64,000 nt of DNA from JAUWVG01 sp964633715 (GCA_964633715.1 CAZWHQ010000009.1:33990-97989), one strand, 5' to 3'. Counted from the first letter of the stretch, positions 45,043 through 54,301 are shown. Notes: generated by a model from the sequence alone, not told the origin. A program made the numbers and translations.

Positions 45043-45552
45043 ATGATGGCTATTGATGTTGAAAATGCAGAGATTTGTCCCGCATCCCTTCTCCTTATAT
45101 CCCATTTATTGACAGAACGTCCGGTTAAAGAACGAGTTCAAGCCCTGGGCTTGGATTTTCGAGGAGATGAAGAGGAAGAATTTTCTCAACTGCTCCGGAT
45201 CCCACACGGGCGATTCGTACCGCCATATCTGGCTGCACATCAGAGGTCTGTTGCTCCACAGGAATTCATGTCCAAGCTGCTGTCAGCTTATTTGGAAGGA
45301 GGATTCAAGTTTGAACAGAGTACTGGTGAACGTCCTGACCATGTTGGAGTGGTATTGGAATTTCTCGCAATGTTAGAAACTGAGAAAAAGAATCCGACCG
45401 ATGAACTCCTGGTTTTAATTGCGGCTCCGCTCAAACAATTTGCCGAATCGCTGCGAAAGGCAACAAAACATCCGTTGTACCAAAAGGTGGCCGATGTCCT
45501 GTCCAATTTAGGAAAAAAAGAAATGGCCTCCAACAACTGCAGTGAGATATGA
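45043..45552 (+). CDS. TorD/DmsD-family molybdoenzyme chaperone
   Basis: A 169-residue helical cytoplasmic protein with the family's PPYLAAHQR and ERPDHVGVVLEFLAMLETEK segments. TorD-type chaperones guard the Tat signal and help cofactor loading of their own reductase, here the gene at 41539. It overlaps the next gene by 4 bp. Confidence 0.82.
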   Translation: MMAIDVENAEICPASLLLISHLLTERPVKERVQALGLDFRGDEEEEFSQLLRIPHGRFVPPYLAAHQRSVAPQEFMSKLLSAYLEGGFKFEQSTGERPDHVGVVLEFLAMLETEKKNPTDELLVLIAAPLKQFAESLRKATKHPLYQKVADVLSNLGKKEMASNNCSEI

Positions 45553-46502
45553 AGGATTTATTGAAGAACACAATGTTTCCAAAACCGGTTATCGAATACA
45601 ACCGCTGTCTTCGAAGCAATCCAGGAAAGAGTGGATGCACAGAATGTTTGGATGTTTGTCCAATCCCTGGATTTACTCTGAAAGATGAGGCCATAACTCT
45701 TCCCAGTGAATGTGACTCCTGCCATTTCTGTACAGCTGTGTGTCCGGAAGGAGCAATTTTAGGGATGCTTCCCCCCTCCCGTCTGCTGAATCAGAAAGAG
45801 ATCGTGCTGAGGTGTGAATTTGTGATCCAACCAGGAATAGCGGCAGTCGCCTGTGTTGGATCTGTGCCTAAGGCATTCCTAGAGGTGGCAGCAATTCGAA
45901 ATCTGGCCATTCACCTTATCACCGGACCTTGTGAACAGTGCGAACGGCATGTTGGGCTTGACCTCTGTGAACAGCGGATTGCCCTGATTCGGAAAACTCG
46001 TTCTCTGATTTGGTCTCGCTGTGAACAACCATTCACTAAAGCTCCAGAGCGCCGGCGTCTTCTTGGATGGCTGGCAAGGTCGGTTATTCCAAATCGAATG
46101 CAGGCTTCGGAATACGGGGAAATGCTCCCTGAAGAACTCATGTCCGATGCGGACCGTGTCCGGCCCATATTTACGGACCGATGTATCGGGTGCCCTGTGT
46201 GTGAGGTTGTCTGCCCGCACCAGGTCTTTCACCGACATGAAACCGATAGGGGGGTGAGCTTTAGGATTATGGATCAGAAGTGTACGGGCTGTGGGAAGTG
46301 TGTGGACAGCTGTCCGTTACTGGGTGTAACAATAGAAGGCTCTGTGCAGCGAGGTGTGAGAGAGATTGTTATGGAGAGACAGATCTGTCCTGTATGCAAA
46401 GAGATTTTTAACGGCCTGGCCGATGCTTGTCCCCGATGCAGAATGGCTGGAGGCCGGGGATTGTTTGCGTCTTCTGAAGCCCGAAAAGGTGAAACAATCT
46501 GA
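45549..46502 (+). CDS. Cytoplasmic polyferredoxin-like protein with C-terminal zinc ribbon
   Basis: 317 residues without a signal peptide. Two ferredoxin pairs: N-terminal CLRSNPGKSGCTECLDVCP and CDSCHFCTAVCP, and central CIGCPVCEVVCP and CTGCGKCVDSCP. A middle segment CEQCERHVGLDLCEQ and a C-terminal CPVCKEIFNGLADACPRC zinc ribbon add further sites. It is coupled to torD by a 4-bp overlap. A role in maturing or feeding the reductase is possible; I do not recognise a named family with this exact layout. Confidence 0.75.
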   Translation: MKDLLKNTMFPKPVIEYNRCLRSNPGKSGCTECLDVCPIPGFTLKDEAITLPSECDSCHFCTAVCPEGAILGMLPPSRLLNQKEIVLRCEFVIQPGIAAVACVGSVPKAFLEVAAIRNLAIHLITGPCEQCERHVGLDLCEQRIALIRKTRSLIWSRCEQPFTKAPERRRLLGWLARSVIPNRMQASEYGEMLPEELMSDADRVRPIFTDRCIGCPVCEVVCPHQVFHRHETDRGVSFRIMDQKCTGCGKCVDSCPLLGVTIEGSVQRGVREIVMERQICPVCKEIFNGLADACPRCRMAGGRGLFASSEARKGETI

Positions 46503-46534
46503 GTGACAGCTGCAAAATACAAACAGAAAAAAGA

Positions 46535-47137
46535 GTGATTCCAGAACAACCAGTTTCCTGCATAATTCTAGCCGGTGGAGAGAATTCAAGAATTGGACAA
46601 GAAAAAGCTTCCCTTAGGATTGGAGAGAGGACTTTCATAGAAGAGCAGGTGTCATCCCTGAAAAGACTTTTTGATGAGATCATCATTGTTACGAATAACC
46701 TGAAAAATTTCAAAGATATGGATACGAAGGTTGTGACAGATATTGTTTCTCCTTCAGGTCCAATGGGTGGATTATATACAGGGCTTTCTATTTCTTCCAA
46801 CATTCATTGTTTTGTGATTGGATGCGATATGCCGTTGATTAATCTTGAATTAGTGGAATTCATGATAGATGAGATTTTTGAAAATGATATCATTATTCCT
46901 CTCTCTTCAAGAGGAAAGGAAACCTTATTCGCCCTCTATTCCATTAATTGTCTTGAGACACTCAAACAGCAGATTGAATTGAAAAATCTGAAATTGATTA
47001 ATATTCTAAAATATCACAAGGTAGGATATATATCTCACAAAGAAATTAAAAAGTATGATCCGAAAGAACTTTCTTTTCTCAATGTCAATAGTATAGAAGA
47101 TTACGAAGATGTACTAAAATTATGGACGGAAAGATAA
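46535..47137 (+). CDS. mobA: Molybdenum cofactor guanylyltransferase
   Basis: 200 residues beginning at GTG. The nucleotide-binding signature IILAGGENSRIGQEKA and the CDMPLI motif identify MobA, which attaches GMP to molybdopterin for DMSO-reductase-family enzymes such as the one just upstream. It overlaps moaA by 16 bp. Confidence 0.92.
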   Translation: MIPEQPVSCIILAGGENSRIGQEKASLRIGERTFIEEQVSSLKRLFDEIIIVTNNLKNFKDMDTKVVTDIVSPSGPMGGLYTGLSISSNIHCFVIGCDMPLINLELVEFMIDEIFENDIIIPLSSRGKETLFALYSINCLETLKQQIELKNLKLINILKYHKVGYISHKEIKKYDPKELSFLNVNSIEDYEDVLKLWTER

Positions 47138-48135
47138 AAAGACAAAAGAAAAAACTGGTCGATAACTTTGGCCGGAACGTAAACTACCTTCGGCTTTCAG
47201 TTACAGATCGCTGCAATTTAAAATGTCAATATTGCCACCCTCCTCAAAAGATTGAATACTTGGACCGTTCAGACTTCTGTTCCTATAAAGAACTTCTCCA
47301 AGTAGTCAGAGTGGCTTCAAGGCTTGGTGTCGATAAAATCAGACTCACAGGAGGAGAGTTGTTCCTCCGTAAAGATATCAATGAATTCATAAGTTCCCTT
47401 TCTGATATAGAAAGTATAAAGGAGATCGTTATAACAACAAATGGCACTCTACTTCTCCCTCATCTCAAGAAATTAAAAGATATCGGCTTGAGAAGAATCA
47501 ATATAAGCTTGGACACATTATCTGAGAATTTGTACCGCAAAATGACGGGTAGTTTTAAGTTTCATTCAGTCTTAGATAGCATCCACGAAGCCCTCTCAGA
47601 AGGTTTCAAGATTAAGATCAATATGGTTGTTTTGAAAGGAATTAATGAGGAAGAAATTCCAGCTTTTATTCATTATTTTCTGAAAAGATCCGCTGAAGTG
47701 AGGTTTATTGAATTCATGCCCCTATGTGGTCCCGGATGGGACAAAAAATACTTCCTCCCGTTTGAAAGAATAAAAGAAGTGATGGCCGAAAACTATCAGC
47801 TCTATCCTCTGTCCCAGTCATCCGGAGTAGCTCAAGAATTTTACTTGACACATAAAGCCGGTTTAGAGGGAAAAGTTGGTATCATCGCTCCCTTGACGCG
47901 TTCATTCTGCTCATCCTGTTCTCGGATCAGGCTTTCGGCCAATGGCGAGCTGAGACCCTGTCTTTTCTCCAGGGATTATGCTGCACTTTTACCGCTGTTG
48001 AGGAGTCCTCTGTCTCAAATTGAAAAAGAAAAAGGAATTGCAGAAATTTTTCATAAGGCTGTAAAAATGAAGCCGATCGACTATTGCAGAAAATTATCAG
48101 ACAAAAATGTCTTTATTCGTAGTCTCGGAGGCTGA
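47122..48135 (+). CDS. moaA: GTP 3',8-cyclase (radical SAM)
   Basis: 337 residues. The radical-SAM Cys triad is CNLKCQYCH, the second cluster FCSSCSRIRLSANGELRPCLFS, and the essential C-terminal GG is kept (RSLGG). MoaA starts molybdopterin synthesis from GTP. It is one of a run of same-strand moco genes. Confidence 0.96.
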   Translation: MDGKIKRQKKKLVDNFGRNVNYLRLSVTDRCNLKCQYCHPPQKIEYLDRSDFCSYKELLQVVRVASRLGVDKIRLTGGELFLRKDINEFISSLSDIESIKEIVITTNGTLLLPHLKKLKDIGLRRINISLDTLSENLYRKMTGSFKFHSVLDSIHEALSEGFKIKINMVVLKGINEEEIPAFIHYFLKRSAEVRFIEFMPLCGPGWDKKYFLPFERIKEVMAENYQLYPLSQSSGVAQEFYLTHKAGLEGKVGIIAPLTRSFCSSCSRIRLSANGELRPCLFSRDYAALLPLLRSPLSQIEKEKGIAEIFHKAVKMKPIDYCRKLSDKNVFIRSLGG

Positions 48136-48137
48136 AC

Positions 48138-49067
48138 ATGATTGATACAAGCCGCAAATTCGAAACATTAAGAGAGGCTAGCGCTGAAGCACGGGTAAAA
48201 ATGTGTGAAAACACCATAAAAGCAGTAAAAGAGGATCGCGTTCCTAAAGGAAATGTTTTGGAAATAGCACGGGCGGCTGCAGTTTTGGCTTCCAAGAAGA
48301 CTTCAGAATTGATCCCTTTTTGTCATCCTCTTCCCATTGATTTTGTGGACATCGATTATACGATTCAAAAAAGTGAAATAATCATAATTTCAAAGGTGAG
48401 ATCCATTTGGAAAACCGGGGTCGAAATGGAAGCCTTAACTGCTGTCTCTGTGGCTGCTCTCACAATTTATGATATGGTCAAACCCCTGGATAAGGAAGTC
48501 ATAATTGAAAAGATTTTACTTCTTGAAAAAAAGGGAGGAAAAAGCGATTTTTCAGATGAGTTTTCTAGCCCTGTAAAGGCCGGAATATTAGTCATCAGTG
48601 ACTCGACGTTTAAGGGGAAAAGAGAAGACAAAAGCGGAATAATCATCAGAGAAAAACTCAAAGAATATCAAGTTGTTATTGAAAAATATATTATTCTCCC
48701 TGATGACATAGAGGCCATTTCTCAGGAAATTATCAGAATGTGTGATGAGACTCAGCTCGACATTTTAATCTCAACCGGAGGAACGGGCCTTGGTCCAAGA
48801 GATGTAACGACTGAAGCGACCTCAAAAATCTTAGACAGAACAATTCCAGGCATGGCAGAGGCCGTGAGAAGCCATGGACATAAAAGAACACCTTATGCGA
48901 TGCTTTCCAGGGGCTTGGCTGGAATCAGAGGAAAAACCATCATTGTCAATTTACCGGGGAGTTCCCGAGGAGCGAGAGAATCTTTGGATGCCCTGTTCCC
49001 TGGGATCCTTCATGGTCTGAAGATGATCTGGGGAGGCGGACATAATAACAAGGAAAAAAAGGGATAG
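48138..49067 (+). CDS. moaC: Fused cyclic pyranopterin synthase and molybdopterin adenylyltransferase (MoaC-MogA)
   Basis: 309 residues. Residues 1-140 are MoaC (PKGNVLEIARAAAVLASKKT, FCHPLPIDFVDI, GVEMEALTAVSVAALTIYDM). Residues 150-309 are a MogA/MoaB-type domain (GILVISDSTFKGKREDKSG, STGGTGLGPRDVTTEA, NLPGSSRGARESLDAL). Fusions of this kind are known. It starts 3 bp after moaA. MoaD and MoaE, needed for the sulfur-insertion step, are not in the window. Confidence 0.93.
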   Translation: MIDTSRKFETLREASAEARVKMCENTIKAVKEDRVPKGNVLEIARAAAVLASKKTSELIPFCHPLPIDFVDIDYTIQKSEIIIISKVRSIWKTGVEMEALTAVSVAALTIYDMVKPLDKEVIIEKILLLEKKGGKSDFSDEFSSPVKAGILVISDSTFKGKREDKSGIIIREKLKEYQVVIEKYIILPDDIEAISQEIIRMCDETQLDILISTGGTGLGPRDVTTEATSKILDRTIPGMAEAVRSHGHKRTPYAMLSRGLAGIRGKTIIVNLPGSSRGARESLDALFPGILHGLKMIWGGGHNNKEKKG

Positions 49068-49068
49068 A

Positions 49069-49821
49069 ATGACAGAATATATCTGGTTGTTGATTCCAAC
49101 TCTTTTCATAATCTCCCTTGTCTACACTTCTGTGGGATTAGGTGGAGGAAGTTCATACGTGGCTTTTCTTTACTTGTTTGGGATTCCCCTGGCGAGTATT
49201 CCTCCTATCGCTCTGTTTTTTAACATCACCGCATCTTCCGTTGCCTTTTACAGATTCAATAAACAAGGTTATGTGATCCCCCGAAAAATTATTCCTTTTT
49301 TGCTGACGTCTGTACCTGCAACTTTTATTGGAGCCCGATTAAATCTCAATGAAGATATTTTATCAATTATATTTGCCGCAGTCTTGGTTTCTATTTCTGT
49401 AATCCTTATGTTTCGAAAAAAAAAGAGTGAAACAAAGTTTTTTGTTTCTAAACATATGAACTTGATGGTCCCCTCTATCCTTGGAGTTGTCTTTGGTTTT
49501 TTGGCTGGATTTATGGGTATCGGAGGGGGGATATTTTTAGGGCCGATTCTTCTTTTAATCGGATATTCTTCATCGAAGTACATCGCGAGCATATGCAGTG
49601 CTTTTGTTTTGGTAAATTCATGCGTTGGTTTAACTGTTCATTATTTCAAGGGAAGAGTGGATATGTCTCCAATACTTTTACTTGGATTGGTTGTCTTTTT
49701 GGGGGCTCAGGTCGGCTCTTTTCTCGGCACAAAAAAGTTTTCTTCAATTATGGTACAGAGAATTGTTGCCGTGATCCTTATTCTTGTTTCTCTTAAACTT
49801 GGACTGGGAGTTTTGGGTTGA
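49069..49821 (+). CDS. TauE/SafE-family membrane permease
   Basis: 250 residues, about eight hydrophobic helices, with the duplicated family pattern (VYTSVGLGGGSSYVAFLYLF and GFLAGFMGIGGGIFLGPILL). Members export or import sulfite, sulfonates and related anions. Placed inside the moco operon (2 bp after moaC-mogA, overlapping moeA), it might handle an oxyanion used or made by the reductase. That is inference. Confidence 0.85.
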   Translation: MTEYIWLLIPTLFIISLVYTSVGLGGGSSYVAFLYLFGIPLASIPPIALFFNITASSVAFYRFNKQGYVIPRKIIPFLLTSVPATFIGARLNLNEDILSIIFAAVLVSISVILMFRKKKSETKFFVSKHMNLMVPSILGVVFGFLAGFMGIGGGIFLGPILLLIGYSSSKYIASICSAFVLVNSCVGLTVHYFKGRVDMSPILLLGLVVFLGAQVGSFLGTKKFSSIMVQRIVAVILILVSLKLGLGVLG

Positions 49822-51026
49822 TTCCTTTTGAAGAAGCCTTAAGGCTGATTTCTGAAAATACACACGTCCTTCCTCCAATCGAAAGAGACATCGCTGATTT
49901 GAATTTTGATGTGTTGGCAGAAGATATCCAAGCACAAAAAGATATTCCCTTTTTTTCCAACTCGGCTATGGACGGTTATGCCCTTCATTATGAAGACACA
50001 CGGAATGCTCCAGTTATTTTAAAAGTTAAAGGCCTCATCCGAGCAGGCGGTTCTTCAAACTTTGAATTGGGGAAGGGGGAGGCCGTTAAGATCATGACGG
50101 GAGCGCCCCTTGTAGAAGGAGCGGATGCCGTAGTTATGGTTGAGGATACTGAAGAGCAAGAACAAAAAGTTCAGGTGAAAAAAGCTGTAAGAAAAGGTGA
50201 GAATGTGCGTCTCCAGGGCGAAGAAATAAAAAAGGATCAGGTTGGCCTAAAGAAAGGAACCGCATTAAATCCCGCGTCTGCTGGATTCTTGGCGTCAATG
50301 GGGAGACAGAAGGTCCAGGTCTATCGAAAGCCAAGGATTTCCATCCTTATGACGGGAAATGAGTTGATTTTGCCTGGACAGAAACTAGAAAGAGGCCAAA
50401 TCTGGGAATCGAACTCTTTTATCCTCACAGCTGCTTTGAAAGAGGTTGGAATTAATCCGATTGTTTTGGGAAATGTCCCTGACGACCTTCATGATATAAA
50501 GAAGCGAATCCTAACAGGTTTAGATACCTCAGATATAATCTTGATCGCTGGTGGAATTTCCGTAGGCGATTATGACTTTGTCCAGGAGGCCCTCCTTAGT
50601 TTCGACGTAAAAAAAATATTTTGGCGTGTCGCCACAAAACCCGGAAAACCGACATTTTTTGGTGTAAAAGGAAATAAGTTGATATTTGGACTCCCTGGTA
50701 ATCCAGCTTCGGTCCTTGTCACTTATTTAGAGTACGTCAGGCCGGCCGTGCTCAAGATGATGGGACACAGTCGTGTCTTACTTAGAGAAGCAGAGGCAAT
50801 CCTTGAGGAAGAACTCAAGAAAAAACTGGACCGGGCAAACTTATTGAGAGGCATATTTCGAGAAAAAGATGGAAGAGTCTATGTTAAAACCACAGGGCCT
50901 CAGAATTCCTATATGCTTGAGTCTTTTTCAAGAGCAAACTGTTTGATTTTTCTGGAGAAAGAGAAAAAAAAATTTCATCCCGGCGAGCCAGTGAAAATCC
51001 ATATTCTTCCTTGGAAAACATTATGA
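49818..51026 (+). CDS. moeA: Molybdopterin molybdenumtransferase
   Basis: 402 residues. MoeA motifs are all present: FFSNSAMDGYAL, IMTGAPLVEGADAVVMVEDT, ILMTGNELI, IWESNSF, IIL-IAGGISVGDYDFV and FGLPGNPASVLVTYLEYVRP. It inserts molybdenum into adenylylated molybdopterin. The start is TTG, overlapping the stop of the permease gene. Confidence 0.94.
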   Translation: MIPFEEALRLISENTHVLPPIERDIADLNFDVLAEDIQAQKDIPFFSNSAMDGYALHYEDTRNAPVILKVKGLIRAGGSSNFELGKGEAVKIMTGAPLVEGADAVVMVEDTEEQEQKVQVKKAVRKGENVRLQGEEIKKDQVGLKKGTALNPASAGFLASMGRQKVQVYRKPRISILMTGNELILPGQKLERGQIWESNSFILTAALKEVGINPIVLGNVPDDLHDIKKRILTGLDTSDIILIAGGISVGDYDFVQEALLSFDVKKIFWRVATKPGKPTFFGVKGNKLIFGLPGNPASVLVTYLEYVRPAVLKMMGHSRVLLREAEAILEEELKKKLDRANLLRGIFREKDGRVYVKTTGPQNSYMLESFSRANCLIFLEKEKKKFHPGEPVKIHILPWKTL

Positions 51027-51492
51027 AGAGAGGAAAAGTTCTTTCTGTTTGTGTAAGTCCGGAAAAAGGAACTAAAAAGAATGAAGTCTGTTCAGCTCAA
51101 ATTATTACTAATTGGGGGATTAAAGGGGATGCCCATGCGGGGCCCTGGCATCGGCAAGTGAGTATTCTTTCAATTGAAGATATTGAGTTAATGAAAACTT
51201 TTATGCCCACTCTAAGGCCAGGTGATTTTGCAGAAAACGTAGTCATTCAAGGATTAAATACGGATCATGCTGCAGTCGGGGATAAGATTTCCATTGGCGA
51301 TGACATAATCCTGGTGGTTTCTCAGATAGGTAAAGAGTGTCACTCAGGTTGTGAAATTCAAAAGTTGACTGTATAATGCCTAAGAAAGGAATGTTTGCCA
51401 TGGTTCAGAAAGGCGGGGAAATCAGAAAAAATGATAAGGTCATTTTCATAAATAGAATTCAAATGTACAAAGAACTCAAATGCCACCAGTAA
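51023..51492 (+). pseudogene. MOSC-domain protein gene with a frameshift
   Basis: The first frame gives VLSVCVSPEKGTKKNE, IKGDAHAGPWHRQVS and GKECHSGCEIQKLTV, then stops at 51374-51376. In the +1 frame CIMPKKGMFAMVQKGGEI continues to 51492, which is the expected C-terminal part of small MOSC proteins. Joining them restores one full-length domain. MOSC proteins act in moco sulfur or cofactor transfer. A one-base loss near 51369 or a sequencing error would explain it. The ATG overlaps the moeA stop. Confidence 0.75.
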
Positions 51493-51534
51493 ATATTCAA
51501 AATTGTTTATTGTGTGATTTGATTATGTTCATTC

Positions 51535-53868
51535 ATGAAAATAAATAATAATTCCTTGAAAAAAAAGCTAATCCTATCTCTCACAATTCTTTTATTAGTC
51601 TTGATTGTTGGCACTGTAACATCATTTATTTTAATGTCAATGAATATCACAAAGCTTAAAGATATTATTCAACTCCATGAAGTTGACCACCAAAGGATGT
51701 CTTTAATAGTTGGATTTCAAGATGTTAAAAATAAATTTCTTAATACAGAATTTCCTTTATCCAGCAATACTGATTCTATCGTCAACCAGATTAACGAGCT
51801 CGAGACAAAAACCACAAGATGCTTTTCTTGCCATCACCCTCCTGATTTTAAAAAAAAGATCGAACATATTGGGTTCCGAATTAAGGACATAAAAAAAAAT
51901 GTGAGTTCAGACTTTGCTGCTTCAATGAATCATACACAGATTGATAATCTGAAATCAAATGGTGTCTTAGTGTGCAATGAGCTCATTCTTGAAATCAAAG
52001 AAATGTCACATTCTGCATATGATGTCATCGAAAAAACATCTAGTATCACTATGATGATGATAAACAGGGTTAGAATCACTATTTTCGTAACAATATTGAT
52101 ATCCATATTAATCGGTATCATCATTGCTTTCAATCTGACCACATCAATTACTAAGCCTATTACGAATCTTATTGCAGCAACACATCAAATTTCCTCAGGT
52201 AAATTTGGCGCAAGAGTATCTATTCAAAATCCAAGTGAGTATAGAGAGCTTGCTAATCATTTTAATAAAATGAGTGTAGCTGTTAGAGATGGGTATGAAA
52301 AAATCCAAACAGAGGTTTTACAGCATAAAAAAACAGCTAAGACGCTGCGGGAAAGTGAAGAGAAATTGCAAGCTGTTTTCGATCATATGCAAGATTTTTT
52401 CTTTCGAACAGATGAAGATGGTTATTTACTTTGGGTCTCCCCTTCAGCTGCAAATATGTTGAAATGTGATTCAATAAAAGATGTAATAGGACGAAAAATA
52501 ACAGATTTTTTCTCAAATGCGAAGACTAAGGAACATTATCTTGTGAACCTTGCGAATAAGGGCAAAGTTACAAACTTTGGGATTGAGATACAGTGCTGTG
52601 ATGGGAGCAATATTTTTGTGAGCAACAATTCTCGATGTTATCGTATTGGAAATGAAGGAAAAACAGGAATTGAGGGATCTTGTCGTGACATAACTGAGCT
52701 AAAGAAGGTAGAAGAAGAAAATCAAAGATTAGAAAAGCTTGAATCGGTTGGCATTCTTGCTGGAGGAATTGCTCATGACTTTAATAATGTACTTATGGCT
52801 ATTTTGAGCAATATAACTTTGGCAAAAAAAAATGTGTTATCTGATGATCAATTAAATGAAATATTCACTGGAATTGAAAATGAGTGCAAAAATGCCAATA
52901 AATTGACTAGCCAGCTCCTTATCTTTGCGAAAGGTGGGGCTCCACACAAAAAAATAACGCATGTTCAAGAAATGATAAGAAATTCAGCCAGTTCTGAACT
53001 CAGAGGATCTAAGATAAAATGCAATTTCTCTTTGCCAAACGATTTATGGCGGGTTAACGTGGATAAAGGATTATTCTCGCAAGTTATTCATAATTTAGTT
53101 CTCAATGCCCGACAGTCTATGCCAAAGGGAGGAACAATTGAAATCGTTGCCAAAAATGTCCCGAAAAAAGAAGAAATTACATCAACCAGATTGGGAGGAG
53201 ATTGCATTAAAATATCAATTAAAGATGAAGGAGCTGGTATTAAGAAAGAGCACCTCAAGAAAATATTTGAACCTTATTTTACCACTAAGGATCACGGAAT
53301 AGGACTGGGTCTCTCGAGCGCTTTTTCTATCATTAACAAACATGATGGCTCTATTGATTTCGAAACCCAATTAGGAAAGGGAACCATTTTTAATATTTAT
53401 TTGCCAGCAACTAAAAACAGAATCCAATTAGATGTGAAAAAAAAACTTATCAGGCAGAATATAGCATTAAAAATTCTCTTTATGGATGATGATAATCTGA
53501 TCAGATATTCCATCCCAGAACTATTAAGAATGAATAATCATGAGGTTACAGAAGCCAAAGATGGGAATGAAGCGATCAGTCTCTTTGAACGAGCAAAAAA
53601 TTCTAATCGTCCTTACGATGTCGTGATCCTTGATCTAACTGTTCGAGAAGGCATGGGTGGAAGTGATGCTATAAAAAGAATGCTTGAAATCGATCCTGAA
53701 ACCAAAGCAATTGTTTCGAGTGGATACTTTGATGATCCAGTTATGTCAAACTTTAGAAAATATGGCTTCAAAGGTTCAATATCCAAACCATACAATATCG
53801 ATGAATTAAATGACCTCATAAATAGCATTGAACAAAGGATTTTAGATGGAAGCAATAAACGTAGCTAA
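51535..53868 (+). CDS. Hybrid histidine kinase with periplasmic heme-c motif
   Basis: 777 residues. Helix near 12-34; a periplasmic region holding CFSCH at residues 96-100, a c-type heme attachment motif; helix near 182-200; HAMP; PAS (FDHMQDFFFRTDEDGYLLWV); HisKA with His in GGIAHDFNNVLMAI; HATPase (NLVLNARQSMPKGG, GIGLGLSSAFSII); C-terminal receiver (LFMDDDNLIR, VVILDLTVREG). The heme motif suggests redox or gas sensing in the periplasm, fitting the neighbouring cytochrome and reductase genes. No DNA-binding output domain is attached. Confidence 0.88.
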   Translation: MKINNNSLKKKLILSLTILLLVLIVGTVTSFILMSMNITKLKDIIQLHEVDHQRMSLIVGFQDVKNKFLNTEFPLSSNTDSIVNQINELETKTTRCFSCHHPPDFKKKIEHIGFRIKDIKKNVSSDFAASMNHTQIDNLKSNGVLVCNELILEIKEMSHSAYDVIEKTSSITMMMINRVRITIFVTILISILIGIIIAFNLTTSITKPITNLIAATHQISSGKFGARVSIQNPSEYRELANHFNKMSVAVRDGYEKIQTEVLQHKKTAKTLRESEEKLQAVFDHMQDFFFRTDEDGYLLWVSPSAANMLKCDSIKDVIGRKITDFFSNAKTKEHYLVNLANKGKVTNFGIEIQCCDGSNIFVSNNSRCYRIGNEGKTGIEGSCRDITELKKVEEENQRLEKLESVGILAGGIAHDFNNVLMAILSNITLAKKNVLSDDQLNEIFTGIENECKNANKLTSQLLIFAKGGAPHKKITHVQEMIRNSASSELRGSKIKCNFSLPNDLWRVNVDKGLFSQVIHNLVLNARQSMPKGGTIEIVAKNVPKKEEITSTRLGGDCIKISIKDEGAGIKKEHLKKIFEPYFTTKDHGIGLGLSSAFSIINKHDGSIDFETQLGKGTIFNIYLPATKNRIQLDVKKKLIRQNIALKILFMDDDNLIRYSIPELLRMNNHEVTEAKDGNEAISLFERAKNSNRPYDVVILDLTVREGMGGSDAIKRMLEIDPETKAIVSSGYFDDPVMSNFRKYGFKGSISKPYNIDELNDLINSIEQRILDGSNKRS

Positions 53869-54301
53869 GTATATTTTAAATATGGCCAACAATGAGGGTG
53901 ACCTTATTACAAACTTAAGATTACAAAAGCTGCTATACTATGCTCAAGCCTGGTATCTAGTTAATTTTGATAGGCCTCTTTTTGACGACACTATAAAGGC
54001 TTGGACTTTCGGCCCAGTCGTAGGAAGTGTTTATTATATATACAAAAAATTTAGACATACCCCTATTGATTATAAGAATAAAGAAGACATAGGGAAGCTA
54101 TTTTCGGAGCAAGACAAGGAATTCCTTGCAGAATTCTATGGTGTTTACAGCAATTATTCTGCTCACGACTTACTTAATATGTCACATAATGACGCACCTT
54201 GGATAGAGGCATCTGCAACAACTTCGCAAGTAATTGACATCGATAGAATGAAAGAATTCTATACAAAAAAATATGAAGAATTAGTTGGCAAAGAAAACTA
54301 G
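53846..54301 (+). CDS. Panacea-domain (DUF4065) protein, likely antitoxin
   Basis: 151 residues with the Panacea/SocA-like signature: NLRLQKLLYYAQAWYL, KAWTFGPVVGSVYYIYKKF and SAHDLLNMSHNDAPW. Panacea domains serve as antitoxins paired with many unrelated toxins. The start lies 23 bp inside the end of the hybrid kinase gene and its end overlaps the next ORF by 17 bp. Confidence 0.85.
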   Translation: MEAINVAKYILNMANNEGDLITNLRLQKLLYYAQAWYLVNFDRPLFDDTIKAWTFGPVVGSVYYIYKKFRHTPIDYKNKEDIGKLFSEQDKEFLAEFYGVYSNYSAHDLLNMSHNDAPWIEASATTSQVIDIDRMKEFYTKKYEELVGKEN

